This document shows, one piece after another, positions 8,058-15,156 of a DNA stretch of 34,932 bases. The stretch lies in NCBI GenBank assembly GCA_024637215.1, contig JAGXFM010000005.1, positions 1-34,932 of the forward strand, in the 5' to 3' direction. The DNA is from Sulfuricurvum sp. (GTDB lineage Bacteria; Campylobacterota; Campylobacteria; Campylobacterales; Sulfurimonadaceae). Both the position numbers and the translations under genes were made by a program. The stretch's first letter is position 1, and every line of letters starts with the position of its first letter. The notes below the pieces were generated by a model. That model was not told the DNA's origin. It did no database searches and saw only the letters and a list, made by a program, of their open reading frames with translations.

Positions 8058-9157
8058 TGGGATTATCAATCGGACTCGTAGGACTACCAAACGTCGGAAA
8101 ATCAACTACTTTTAATGCACTCACCAAAGCACAAAACGCCGAAGCGGCAAACTATCCGTTCTGTACGATCGAGCCGAACAAAGCGACCGTTCCCGTTCCT
8201 GATATCCGTTTGACTGAACTCGCTAAAATCGTAAACCCTGAGCGTATCCAACACTCGACTCTCGATTTCGTCGATATCGCCGGTCTCGTTAAGGGAGCTA
8301 GTAAAGGGGAAGGGTTAGGGAACAAGTTCCTCTCAAACATCCGTGAAACCGAAGTAATCCTCCAAATCGTCCGTTGTTTCGAAGATGACAATATCGTTCA
8401 CACCGAGGGGCGTATCGATCCTCTTCTCGATGTCGAAATCATCGAAAATGAGCTGATCTTCGCCGATATCGAAGTATTGACTAACCGTATCGAGCGCCTC
8501 AAAAAACAGGCGAAAAACGATAAAGATTCTGCGGTTATGGCTGAATTTGCCGAAGAGTTGGCGGAGTTTTTGGCGGAGGGGAACCTCGCACGCAACTTCC
8601 CGAAAGCCGATAGCGAAATGTATGAAAAACTGATGAGTGAAACTCGACTTCTTAGTGCCAAAGAGATCATGTACGGAGCGAACGTCGATGAAGATAGCTT
8701 AACCTCCGACAATGAATTCGTTCAACGTCTCCGCGAACACGCGGCAAAACACGGGTGTGAAGTGATCAAACTGTGCGCCAAAATCGAAGAAGAACTGGTT
8801 GGTATGGAAGATGATGAGCGTGATGAATTCCTACGTGACATGGGTGTCGAAGAATCAGGACTGGAGCAAATCATCCGCAAAGGATTCGATAAACTGGGTC
8901 TCATGAGTTATTTCACTGCAGGTGTCAAAGAGGTACGTGCATGGACCATCCACAAAAATACAACTGCTCCGAAAGCGGCAGCCGTTATCCATAACGATTT
9001 TGAAAAAGGGTTTATCCGCGCTGAAGTGATCGCTTATGTGGACTTCGTAGCGTGCGGTGGTGAAGCCAAATCCAAAGAGGCGGGGAAAATGCGTCTTGAG
9101 GGTAAAGAGTATATCGTGGCTGATGGCGATATCATGCACTTTAGATTTAACGTATAA
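8057..9157 (+). CDS. ychF: redox-regulated/ribosome-binding ATPase YchF (Obg family)
   Basis: Obg-like P-loop protein of the universally conserved YchF/OLA1 group, which binds ribosomes and prefers ATP. The 366-residue length is normal. The G1 loop GLPNVGKST lies at 9-17, switch/G3 is DIAGLVKGASKGEGLGN, and a helical hairpin follows (residues about 125-200). The C-terminal TGS domain includes VKEVRAWTIHKNTTAPKAAAVIH and a YIVADGDIMHFRFNV tail. In place of a canonical NKxD specificity loop the family has an Asn-x-x-Glu-like loop. It is the last gene of the plus-strand housekeeping run. Confidence 0.97.
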   Translation: MGLSIGLVGLPNVGKSTTFNALTKAQNAEAANYPFCTIEPNKATVPVPDIRLTELAKIVNPERIQHSTLDFVDIAGLVKGASKGEGLGNKFLSNIRETEVILQIVRCFEDDNIVHTEGRIDPLLDVEIIENELIFADIEVLTNRIERLKKQAKNDKDSAVMAEFAEELAEFLAEGNLARNFPKADSEMYEKLMSETRLLSAKEIMYGANVDEDSLTSDNEFVQRLREHAAKHGCEVIKLCAKIEEELVGMEDDERDEFLRDMGVEESGLEQIIRKGFDKLGLMSYFTAGVKEVRAWTIHKNTTAPKAAAVIHNDFEKGFIRAEVIAYVDFVACGGEAKSKEAGKMRLEGKEYIVADGDIMHFRFNV

Positions 9158-9179
9158 TCCTAAAATAGAGCTTTTTTAT

Positions 9180-9219
9180 AACTGCTGTAAATCCTATACA
9201 GCAGTTTCTACAAAACTGC
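9180..9219 (+). terminator. stem-loop after ychF with an alternative pairing
   Basis: AACTGCTGTA (9180-9189) pairs perfectly with TACAGCAGTT (9197-9206) around a seven-base loop, 22 bp after the ychF stop, followed by TTTC. This is the probable end of the housekeeping operon, although the T-tract is short. The right arm (GCAGTTT, 9201-9207) can pair instead with AAACTGC at 9213-9219, so two mutually exclusive hairpins are possible. Confidence 0.5.
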
Positions 9220-9220
9220 G

Positions 9221-9304
9221 TTTATCACAAAATAATCCTCTAAAACAACAAAATACCCCAAATAATTATATTTTTATCAAAAAATAGCGCTATTTTGTGA
9301 TTTT
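9221..9304. promoter_or_regulatory. repeated TTTATCAnAAAATA operator-like motifs and palindrome
   Basis: TTTATCACAAAATA (9221-9234) and TTTATCAAAAAATA (9273-9286) differ at one base and are 52 bp apart, close to five helical turns. TATTTTGTGA (9291-9300) is an exact inverted copy of the core TCACAAAATA of the first. The second and third copies overlap a perfect palindrome AAAATAGCGCTATTTT (9281-9296). All lie directly upstream of the -35 box at 9309, so they are well placed to bind a regulator of the taxis genes. The regulator is not identifiable. Confidence 0.45.
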
Positions 9305-9308
9305 AATC

Positions 9309-9337
9309 TTGACATTTTTTAGTATATCTTCTATGAT
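9309..9337 (+). promoter_or_regulatory. sigma-70 promoter for the PAS/chemoreceptor genes
   Basis: TTGACA (9309-9314) and TATGAT (9332-9337) are separated by exactly 17 bp. This is much closer to the general consensus than other promoters in the window, which lack a -35 box. Transcription would begin near 9344, leaving a leader of about 165 nt. Confidence 0.65.
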
Positions 9338-9509
9338 ACTACGATTATTTTATATTTTCGAAAAACAGATTCCGTTATTCTAAATTCAAGTCTCTATTCT
9401 TCCTATTTTCATAAATTCTTATGTAAAGATATCGGCTTACCTTATAGTAATACTATCGTAATTGATTATATATAACATTATTATTAACAATAACTGTGAG
9501 GAGTAAAAC

Positions 9510-10019
9510 ATGTCTACCGTTACACCGACGTCTGTCCAAAAACATCTAGCACCGTCAGATTTCATCGTCTCTAAAACCGATACTCGAGGTAATATCATTT
9601 ACGGAAATAAAATTTTTATTGATATGTCGGGGCATACTGAGAATGAGCTCATTGGTGCACCCCATTCGATTCTACGCCATCCGGATATGCCCTCCGTTGT
9701 TTTCACACTCCTTTGGGAGCGAATTCAAAAGAAAGAAGAGATTTTTGCGTATGTCAAAAATCTCTCTAAAGACGGTTCGTATTATTGGGTATTTGCGAAT
9801 GTTACCGCAACGACCGATACTCATGGAAAAGTGAGAGATTACCACTCGGTCCGCCGTAAGCCGAGCGACAAAGCGATGAAGGTCATCCCTGATTTGTATG
9901 AAAAACTACTCCATTTCGAAAGCAAAAACGGTATTGAGGCATCCAAAAAACTCTTGCATACCGTATTGAAAGAAAAAGGAATAGATTATGATCGATTTAT
10001 ACTCTCTCTTCAGCACTAA
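9510..10019 (+). CDS. PAS-domain redox/energy sensor (Aer/CetB-like)
   Basis: A 169-residue soluble protein that is almost entirely one PAS domain of the aerotaxis-receptor type. The diagnostic segments are [17 protein letters not shown] (18-34), [20 protein letters not shown] (48-67), [17 protein letters not shown] (86-102) and [10 protein letters not shown]. In Aer and CetB this fold binds FAD, so flavin-based sensing of electron-transport state is inferred, not shown. A short helical tail follows and there is no output domain. The downstream chemoreceptor gene starts 32 bp before this one stops, which matches the two-gene CetB/CetA arrangement of Campylobacter. The start ATG has GAGGAG eight bases upstream. 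Confidence 0.85.
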   Translation: MSTVTPTSVQKHLAPSDFIVSKTDTRGNIIYGNKIFIDMSGHTENELIGAPHSILRHPDMPSVVFTLLWERIQKKEEIFAYVKNLSKDGSYYWVFANVTATTDTHGKVRDYHSVRRKPSDKAMKVIPDLYEKLLHFESKNGIEASKKLLHTVLKEKGIDYDRFILSLQH

Positions 10020-11442
10020 ACGATCAGCTATTTTCGTTGTTACGCTCCTTGCTATTGCCATTTATTTAACGTTTAATGCCGATTATATTGCCGCTTTTAG
10101 TGTTGCTTTTGCTCTTTTAATCGGGAGTATACTAAATAACCAACGCACCTCTGTAATTGAAGACGAAATTTTGAATAAGCTCAATGATGTACTTGAAAAA
10201 GCGGGGCGAGGTATCCTCTCTGAGCGGGTAACCAATATTCCAAATAACAGCCGTTTAGAAAAAATTGCATGGGGTGCCAATGATCTGCTCGATCAAATCG
10301 AACAAATGATGCGCGACGTCCGATCATCTTTAGATACAGCTTCCCAAGGGATTTCTGATCGTATCGTCTTTAATTCAGGATATAAAGGTGATTTTGAATC
10401 GCTCAGTATTGCACTAAATGAGGCTATTACCGTCAATGCAAATACCTATATCGGGGGAAAACGCTCTGAATTGGCAGAAGAATTTGACAAGATCAGCGGA
10501 GGGATTGCCAAAGCTCTCGCAACCATTCAAAACGATATCCAAAAAAACAGTCAATTTGCGATTAATATTAAAGAGAGCATTTCGGCGACGGCTTCCGAAG
10601 TGGTTCAAAGCCAATCCACAATCCATCATATCGTCACCAGTCTTGATACCTTGATTGAGTTAATCACCCATTCCAATGACGCTATTATGTCACTCGGAAG
10701 ACGAATGAATGAGATTAATACGATAGCCAATCTTATTAAAGATATTGCCGATCAAACCAATCTCTTAGCGCTCAATGCGGCCATCGAAGCGGCACGTGCC
10801 GGAGAACATGGTCGAGGATTCGCCGTCGTTGCCGATGAAGTGCGAAAATTAGCAGAGAGAACACAAAAAGCGACTCAAGAAATCACCATGATGCTCTCCT
10901 CCCTTCAACAAGATGCGGGAGAAATCGAGACAACTTCCGAAACGATTGCCAATATCGCGAATGTCTCCCAATCCGATGTCAACCAGTTTGAAGTGCTCTT
11001 AAATGATTTTGTTACTAAAACCAATCAGTCAGCCGATATGGCAAACTTTATTAGCGATTCGCTCTATACTTCATTAACAAAAGTGGACCATATCATCCTA
11101 AAACACACAACCTACGCCGCGATTATCCATGAACGAGACGATTTATCAGAACATTTTGTAACGTCTCGTGATTGCCGCTTCGGAAAATGGTATTACGACG
11201 TATCGCAACAAGGGAATCTCGCTCAGACGGAGGCCTTTAAATCCATCGAAAAATACCATACGGCATTGCATGATCTTATTTTAGATGTCACGAAATGCAT
11301 CCCCTCCAAATCGTGTCTTGAGCCATCTAAAAAAGAGCAAATCATCACGCGTATGAGTGAAATGGAAAAAAACAGTGAAACCTTATTTAATTTATTGGAA
11401 AATATGGTATCACAAGCAAATAGCAACGTAAAACTGCAATAA
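9988..11442 (+). CDS. methyl-accepting chemoreceptor with CZB domain (CetA-like)
   Basis: A 484-residue transducer. Two adjacent hydrophobic helices (about 14-30 and 33-49) form a hairpin anchor with no periplasmic ligand-binding domain. A HAMP-like segment (about 65-115) follows, then the signalling hairpin tip [20 protein letters not shown] and [20 protein letters not shown] (about 246-290). The C-terminus is a chemoreceptor zinc-binding (CZB) domain with the expected ligands H373, C396, H424 and H428. With no input domain of its own, it most likely takes its signal from the PAS protein encoded immediately upstream, whose reading frame it overlaps by 32 bp. Known CZB domains sense zinc or oxidants such as hypochlorous acid through the ligand cysteine. 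C-terminal cysteines in KCIPSKSC are an additional feature. Confidence 0.88.
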   Translation: MIDLYSLFSTKRSAIFVVTLLAIAIYLTFNADYIAAFSVAFALLIGSILNNQRTSVIEDEILNKLNDVLEKAGRGILSERVTNIPNNSRLEKIAWGANDLLDQIEQMMRDVRSSLDTASQGISDRIVFNSGYKGDFESLSIALNEAITVNANTYIGGKRSELAEEFDKISGGIAKALATIQNDIQKNSQFAINIKESISATASEVVQSQSTIHHIVTSLDTLIELITHSNDAIMSLGRRMNEINTIANLIKDIADQTNLLALNAAIEAARAGEHGRGFAVVADEVRKLAERTQKATQEITMMLSSLQQDAGEIETTSETIANIANVSQSDVNQFEVLLNDFVTKTNQSADMANFISDSLYTSLTKVDHIILKHTTYAAIIHERDDLSEHFVTSRDCRFGKWYYDVSQQGNLAQTEAFKSIEKYHTALHDLILDVTKCIPSKSCLEPSKKEQIITRMSEMEKNSETLFNLLENMVSQANSNVKLQ

Positions 11443-11473
11443 TAAGAGTACACTGTGCAGAAATAAACTCTCA

Positions 11474-11486
11474 TATAATGTATAAT
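11474..11486 (+). promoter_or_regulatory. tandem TATAAT -10 boxes
   Basis: TATAAT occurs at 11474-11479 and again at 11481-11486, 31-43 bp before the ATG of the next gene, with no recognisable -35 box. This is the usual look of a Campylobacterota vegetative promoter and suggests the unknown gene can be expressed apart from the chemoreceptor. Confidence 0.45.
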
Positions 11487-11516
11487 TAGAACTGACACTT
11501 ACATAGGAGTTTATTA

Positions 11517-12119
11517 ATGTCTTTGAAGTATGCAGGCCCTAAACCTCTCATATCGGCGCATGGTGTCACTTTTGATCTCAATAAAGAAGATAAATTTATT
11601 TATCTTAGTATTGTTGCAGAACTCATTCAGGCATTGAATCATGATTACGTTGACGGCGAGCGATACACTTACCTCACATCGCAAAAACCTTTGGACACAG
11701 ATAGTATCATTAACCTTATCCGCTTAAACGATCCACTCCTAGATCAAGAGATTAAAGATCGGCAGAAAATCGCTGAACAGGAAATTGAAGAAGAGCTTGA
11801 ACATGCCCATAGTAATCGAGTATTGTGCGAAGAAGAGCGCAACGTCCTCGTTAAAAATATTGAACTTTTACGCGAGTACCGTATTCTCCGCTCTATCAAT
11901 AAAACGGTTTACTATAGCGCTATCACTTCGTTAGCCCATATCATCCAAAAAGGGCATATCGACACTATTTTTGCCCCAATGTTTCCCAAATTTATCCACG
12001 TTTTCCACTCTATTCAGGGGGCATTGGTAAAACTCCATCCGCCGATCGACAGTGGGATCGATATCTACGAAGAAGGCGGACATCTAAATGCCCGCCTCAA
12101 CATTCTTTTTAGAAAATAA
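11517..12119 (+). CDS. unrecognised 200-residue cytoplasmic protein
   Basis: I cannot assign a family. The protein has no signal peptide or membrane helix. The N-terminal part (1-65) begins MSLKYAGPKPLISAHGVTFD. An acidic helical stretch (about 75-110, including EQEIEEELEHAHSNR) resembles a coiled coil, and the C-terminal half (115-200) is mixed helix/strand with HPPIDSGIDIYEEGGHLNARL. Start: ATG at 11517 behind TAGGAG. It follows the PAS/chemoreceptor pair on the same strand after 74 bp, but has its own -10-like boxes, so a link with taxis is only suggestive. Its stop codon lies inside the convergent psd gene (11-bp tail-to-tail overlap). Confidence 0.75.
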   Translation: MSLKYAGPKPLISAHGVTFDLNKEDKFIYLSIVAELIQALNHDYVDGERYTYLTSQKPLDTDSIINLIRLNDPLLDQEIKDRQKIAEQEIEEELEHAHSNRVLCEEERNVLVKNIELLREYRILRSINKTVYYSAITSLAHIIQKGHIDTIFAPMFPKFIHVFHSIQGALVKLHPPIDSGIDIYEEGGHLNARLNILFRK

Positions 12120-12927
12120 GACGCCCGATTGTTTGGGCGAATTGTACATTGTGCCCGCTTGATACTCCGAGTTCTACCATATCTTTTTCGCACAACATGA
12201 CGATGGTAGATCCCATTCGAAAACATCCGAAGTCATCCCCTTTACTCAAATGCAAATCTTCATAGCTATATTGACTCGGAGTCAATACGGTATTGGTTCG
12301 GATACGAGGTTCAAAACTCACTTCCATCTCCCCCACATTCAATGCACCTACCAAGATCAAGAAAAATCGCTTTCCTTCATTGCTTAAACACTCCAAAACA
12401 ACCCGCTCGTTTTCGATAAAGAGATTCACCTGTTTTTTGAGTGAGGGGATATTAACCGGATAGAGTTTCCCGGGAATATGAAGCGCATGAAGTACTTGCA
12501 TATCGAGTGGAGCATGATAGCGATGATAATCACGCGGAGAGAGATAAAAGTTAACAAAGAGACCGTTATGAACACTTTTTTTCGAATCTGCCGTTATCCC
12601 CTCCCCTAATACACCATCCACACTGTAAGACATCCCTTTGATTTGTAAAGCCAAATCTTCTTTGATTACCCCACATTCGGTGATGAGGGAGTCACACGGA
12701 CTGATCATATCATGAGAATCCGTTGAGTATTTTCGCATGTGGCGAAATTTTCTTGTAAAAAGCGCATTCAGTGTCGGATACGATTCAGGTGCATCAAAAT
12801 CAGACATATCCAATCCCATAGAGCGTACATAGGTGCGATTAATCATCTTTTGAAATGCTTTCCCGTGTGCTTTGGAAGCAAAACGTCCAAAAGTCTGGGA
12901 TAGTGCAGAGGTGAAGTGTTGTTTCAT
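12109..12927 (-). CDS. psd: phosphatidylserine decarboxylase
   Basis: Pyruvoyl-dependent enzyme making phosphatidylethanolamine from phosphatidylserine at the inner membrane. At 272 residues it has the usual type I size. LSPRDYHRYHAPLD carries the conserved histidines. The self-cleavage motif is MGST within CFRMGSTIVMLC, cut before S240 to leave a 33-residue alpha chain with the pyruvoyl group; the usual form is LGST. I chose the ATG at 12927, which has AGGAGT directly upstream, over longer in-frame starts that run into truD. It is the last gene of thiL-truD-psd, and its stop overlaps the convergent unknown gene. Confidence 0.93.
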   Translation of the reverse strand: MKQHFTSALSQTFGRFASKAHGKAFQKMINRTYVRSMGLDMSDFDAPESYPTLNALFTRKFRHMRKYSTDSHDMISPCDSLITECGVIKEDLALQIKGMSYSVDGVLGEGITADSKKSVHNGLFVNFYLSPRDYHRYHAPLDMQVLHALHIPGKLYPVNIPSLKKQVNLFIENERVVLECLSNEGKRFFLILVGALNVGEMEVSFEPRIRTNTVLTPSQYSYEDLHLSKGDDFGCFRMGSTIVMLCEKDMVELGVSSGHNVQFAQTIGRLIF

Positions 12928-12929
12928 AG

Positions 12930-14021
12930 TTACTCCTGTTCTTCGTCGGTTTGAATCGCTCTTTTGGCAATCTCTTCGATCAATACGGTAGCATAGCACC
13001 CTTTTGGAAGGGTAAAATGGAGTTCAAACCACGCTTCATTCTCTTTATATTCCCCCTCGATCTCTTCGGGGAAAATCCATCCGTAACGGCGTGCGCCGTC
13101 GATTCCCTCATGAATGCTATCATACTCTTTTTCGATAGTCTCCGCCAATCCCACAGCCCGTGTTGCCCGTTTACCGCTCAAAAGTCCGCTCACCGAAATG
13201 TCCCTCTTGCTAAAACGTTCAATCTCTTCACTGCTCTCATAATGGAAAAGTTTTCCATAAGGATAATGCATCATTACATCCCCATGAATCAGTTTAAAAG
13301 GGTGTTTTTGAGATTTCATCGCTACAAGTTCTTCTTTAGGAAACGGTAAAATAGTACTTAATTCATCGATTCCAAATCCATCAACAAGTTTGGATATCTC
13401 GATACGACGGCTCAACCAGTCATTAAAAAGATAGCTTTGATACGCATTTACGTAAAATTGAGACAATTTTTTGTTACGTTCTTTGAGCGTTCCGGCTAAA
13501 ATGGCTTGACCTTTTTTGTAGTTTTCCCCGTCGATCCCGAAACGCTGAAAGCCGAAATAGTTCGGCATCCCCTGTTTTTTGATCATTTTTAGGGCTTCTT
13601 GGATTTTCATAGCCGATGTCGGATTCACTTTTTTGAGACGGATAAAAAAGCGATTCCCTTTGAGATGTCCGATACGGATTTTATTGTTATGATACATTTT
13701 TTCGAGGATTTTTATCCCCTCATGTTCAAAATTCTCTAACACAGACTCATATTTGCGCGGAAGAGAGATGTACTGTTTCGTTTGAGCATTTTTATCTTTG
13801 AGCCCCGCATAACCGATATCACGCCCTTTGATTCCCAAATGGTTACTGAAGATATCGATCATCTGCCACGTAGAGAGATTTTTTTTACGGACATGAAGAA
13901 CGAGATGTTCCCCCTCCCCGCTAAAAGGATAAAGCGGTATTTCATCCACCACGAAATCGCGCGGGGATTGACGAAAATGAAATTCGATCACACTGTGAGG
14001 CAGATAATATTGACGTTCCAT
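12930..14021 (-). CDS. truD: tRNA pseudouridine(13) synthase
   Basis: Makes pseudouridine at position 13 of tRNA-Glu. The 363-residue protein shows the TruD hallmarks: FHFRQSPRDFVVDEIPLY near the N-terminus, the catalytic aspartate in DIGYAGLKDKNAQTKQ, NRFFIRLKKV, and MPNYFGFQRFG. The start at 14021 has AGGAGTTTC in front and leaves 7 bp to the thiL stop; an upstream in-frame ATG would extend into thiL without a ribosome site. psd follows after 2 bp. Confidence 0.93.
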   Translation of the reverse strand: MERQYYLPHSVIEFHFRQSPRDFVVDEIPLYPFSGEGEHLVLHVRKKNLSTWQMIDIFSNHLGIKGRDIGYAGLKDKNAQTKQYISLPRKYESVLENFEHEGIKILEKMYHNNKIRIGHLKGNRFFIRLKKVNPTSAMKIQEALKMIKKQGMPNYFGFQRFGIDGENYKKGQAILAGTLKERNKKLSQFYVNAYQSYLFNDWLSRRIEISKLVDGFGIDELSTILPFPKEELVAMKSQKHPFKLIHGDVMMHYPYGKLFHYESSEEIERFSKRDISVSGLLSGKRATRAVGLAETIEKEYDSIHEGIDGARRYGWIFPEEIEGEYKENEAWFELHFTLPKGCYATVLIEEIAKRAIQTDEEQE

Positions 14022-14028
14022 GAAACTC

Positions 14029-14853
14029 CTAAAAATGATGATGCTTACAGCGATTGATATAGCTTCCACGCACTGCCCGAGCTACGGGTGTGATTTTTGT
14101 TCGCGTACGAGCCGCAATTTTGGTAATGGTCTTAAATTGCTTGGGCGAAAATGCAATCAGCATCTCATACTCTTCGCCACTGCATCCGATGTTTTTTTCA
14201 ATTTTTGAAAAAAACTTAGCCCCCATACGATTACTACTGCACAGCTTGCCGATATCACTGAAAAGACCATCAGAAATATCCATACCGCACCGTAAATAAC
14301 GACGAGATTGGCTCACAAAAGATTGGCGCAATATCGGGGTAACAAAACGGCTTTTCGTATGCACCCTCCCCCCTGAGAGGAGATAACGGAGCTGTTTTGC
14401 CGATTTTCCGATCTCTCCCGTATACGCGATAATATCCCCTCTTTTAAGACCCCGACGTAATAACGGAGTGGACGTCTTAGAGAGGATCGTGATGGAGAGA
14501 TCGAGTTTGGAGTTACTGATCGTGTCCCCTCCGATAATCTCAATCTTATATTCGGATGCAGCCGCCTGTATCCCCGAAGAGAGTTCTCTCATCTGCTCTA
14601 ATGAGATAGATTTGGGCATCGCCGCACCTATTAAAGCGTACTTAGGTACTGCATTCATGGCAACAGCATCCGAAATATTGATAATCATCGCTTTGTAGCC
14701 AATTTGATAAAAAGTCAGCCACTCCCTTTTAAAATGGATATTTTCGAAAAAAAGGTCTTTACTGTAAACCCACCCCTCGATTAAGGCACCGTCATCTCCG
14801 ATAGGGGTCCCCAAAGCGCAAAAAGTGGAAATAAAATAGTTTTCTGCATTCAC
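14029..14853 (-). CDS. thiL: thiamine-monophosphate kinase
   Basis: Phosphorylates thiamine monophosphate to the active diphosphate. At 274 residues it is shorter than the roughly 320-residue enterobacterial enzyme, but the motifs are in order: GDDGALIE (19-26), SKDLFFENIHF, NISDAVAMNAVPKYAL, EIIGGDTIS and GMDISDGLFSDIGK. These give the Mg-ATP-binding aspartates of the PurM/AIR-synthase fold. The start is a GTG at 14853, with GGATAT upstream and no in-frame ATG nearby. First gene of the minus-strand thiL-truD-psd unit. Confidence 0.9.
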   Translation of the reverse strand: MNAENYFISTFCALGTPIGDDGALIEGWVYSKDLFFENIHFKREWLTFYQIGYKAMIINISDAVAMNAVPKYALIGAAMPKSISLEQMRELSSGIQAAASEYKIEIIGGDTISNSKLDLSITILSKTSTPLLRRGLKRGDIIAYTGEIGKSAKQLRYLLSGGRVHTKSRFVTPILRQSFVSQSRRYLRCGMDISDGLFSDIGKLCSSNRMGAKFFSKIEKNIGCSGEEYEMLIAFSPKQFKTITKIAARTRTKITPVARAVRGSYINRCKHHHF

Positions 14854-15014
14854 GCTTTATATCCATCATAAAAATATCCTTATTATAAACAAAATGAGAT
14901 TATGGTTCCGTTAAAAGAGCGATTTCCTTTAGAATCACTCCAGACAAACAGTGGCGAAACAAGAGGAAAAACACCATTTAAATTCTCAAAATTGTAACTT
15001 TTCCACTCATATAC

Positions 15015-15044
15015 AATAGTAATAATCTGCATAATGTTACTATT
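15015..15044. promoter_or_regulatory. inverted repeat upstream of sdhABE
   Basis: AATAGTAA (15015-15022) and TTACTATT (15037-15044) are perfect inverted arms around a 14-bp spacer. The centre is about 55 bp upstream of the first plus-strand -10 box, an activator-like distance. The two-turn arm spacing suits a dimeric regulator, which I cannot name. Confidence 0.4.
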
Positions 15045-15082
15045 TTGGACAAGAAACGAGAGTTTCAACCCCAACATCCTCC

Positions 15083-15125
15083 TATAATCCTTTTTAATCT
15101 TGCCCAAGGAGCGGCGCGCTATAAT
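15083..15125 (+). promoter_or_regulatory. two candidate -10 boxes for sdhABE
   Basis: TATAAT at 15083-15088 and again at 15120-15125 precede the sdhA ATG at 15157 by 69 and 32 bp. Neither has a clear -35 box at the right spacing, so which is used is not decided by the sequence. Confidence 0.45.
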
Positions 15126-15156
15126 CATCCACAGATTTTATCAACAAGGAAGGCGT

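Larger units (their letters stand above)
9158..9509 (+). other. 352-bp AT-rich non-coding region
   Basis: No credible gene lies here on either strand; the one open frame that runs in from the ychF end is in the wrong phase and of low-complexity composition. In order it holds the post-ychF stem-loop, repeated TTTATCAnAAAATA elements, a perfect 16-bp palindrome, a strong sigma-70-type promoter, an untranslated leader of about 165 nt with the partial palindrome ATAGTAATACTAT (9444-9456), and the ribosome site GAGGAG ahead of the PAS gene. Confidence 0.7.
14854..15156. other. 303-bp divergent promoter region between thiL and sdhA
   Basis: I see no gene here. On the minus strand TATAAT (14882-14887 read as ATTATA) lies about 30 bp before thiL. 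On the plus strand TATAAT occurs at 15083-15088 and 15120-15125 ahead of sdhA. A 30-bp inverted repeat (15015-15044) lies upstream of both. Confidence 0.6.

Noticed and set aside
9057-9287. 76-codon plus-strand frame from the ychF end into the gap
   Set aside because: It is out of frame within the well-supported ychF TGS domain and then runs through the hairpin and low-complexity DNA.
12122-12139. CGCCC/GGGCG hairpin near the convergent ends of the unknown gene and psd
   Set aside because: It lies within the psd coding end, has a five-pair stem and no T-tract, so it is not supported as a terminator.
14883-15128. 81-codon minus-strand open frame in the thiL-sdhA gap
   Set aside because: It runs through the sdhA promoter region and inverted repeat, has no ribosome site and no recognisable features; more likely chance in AT-rich DNA.
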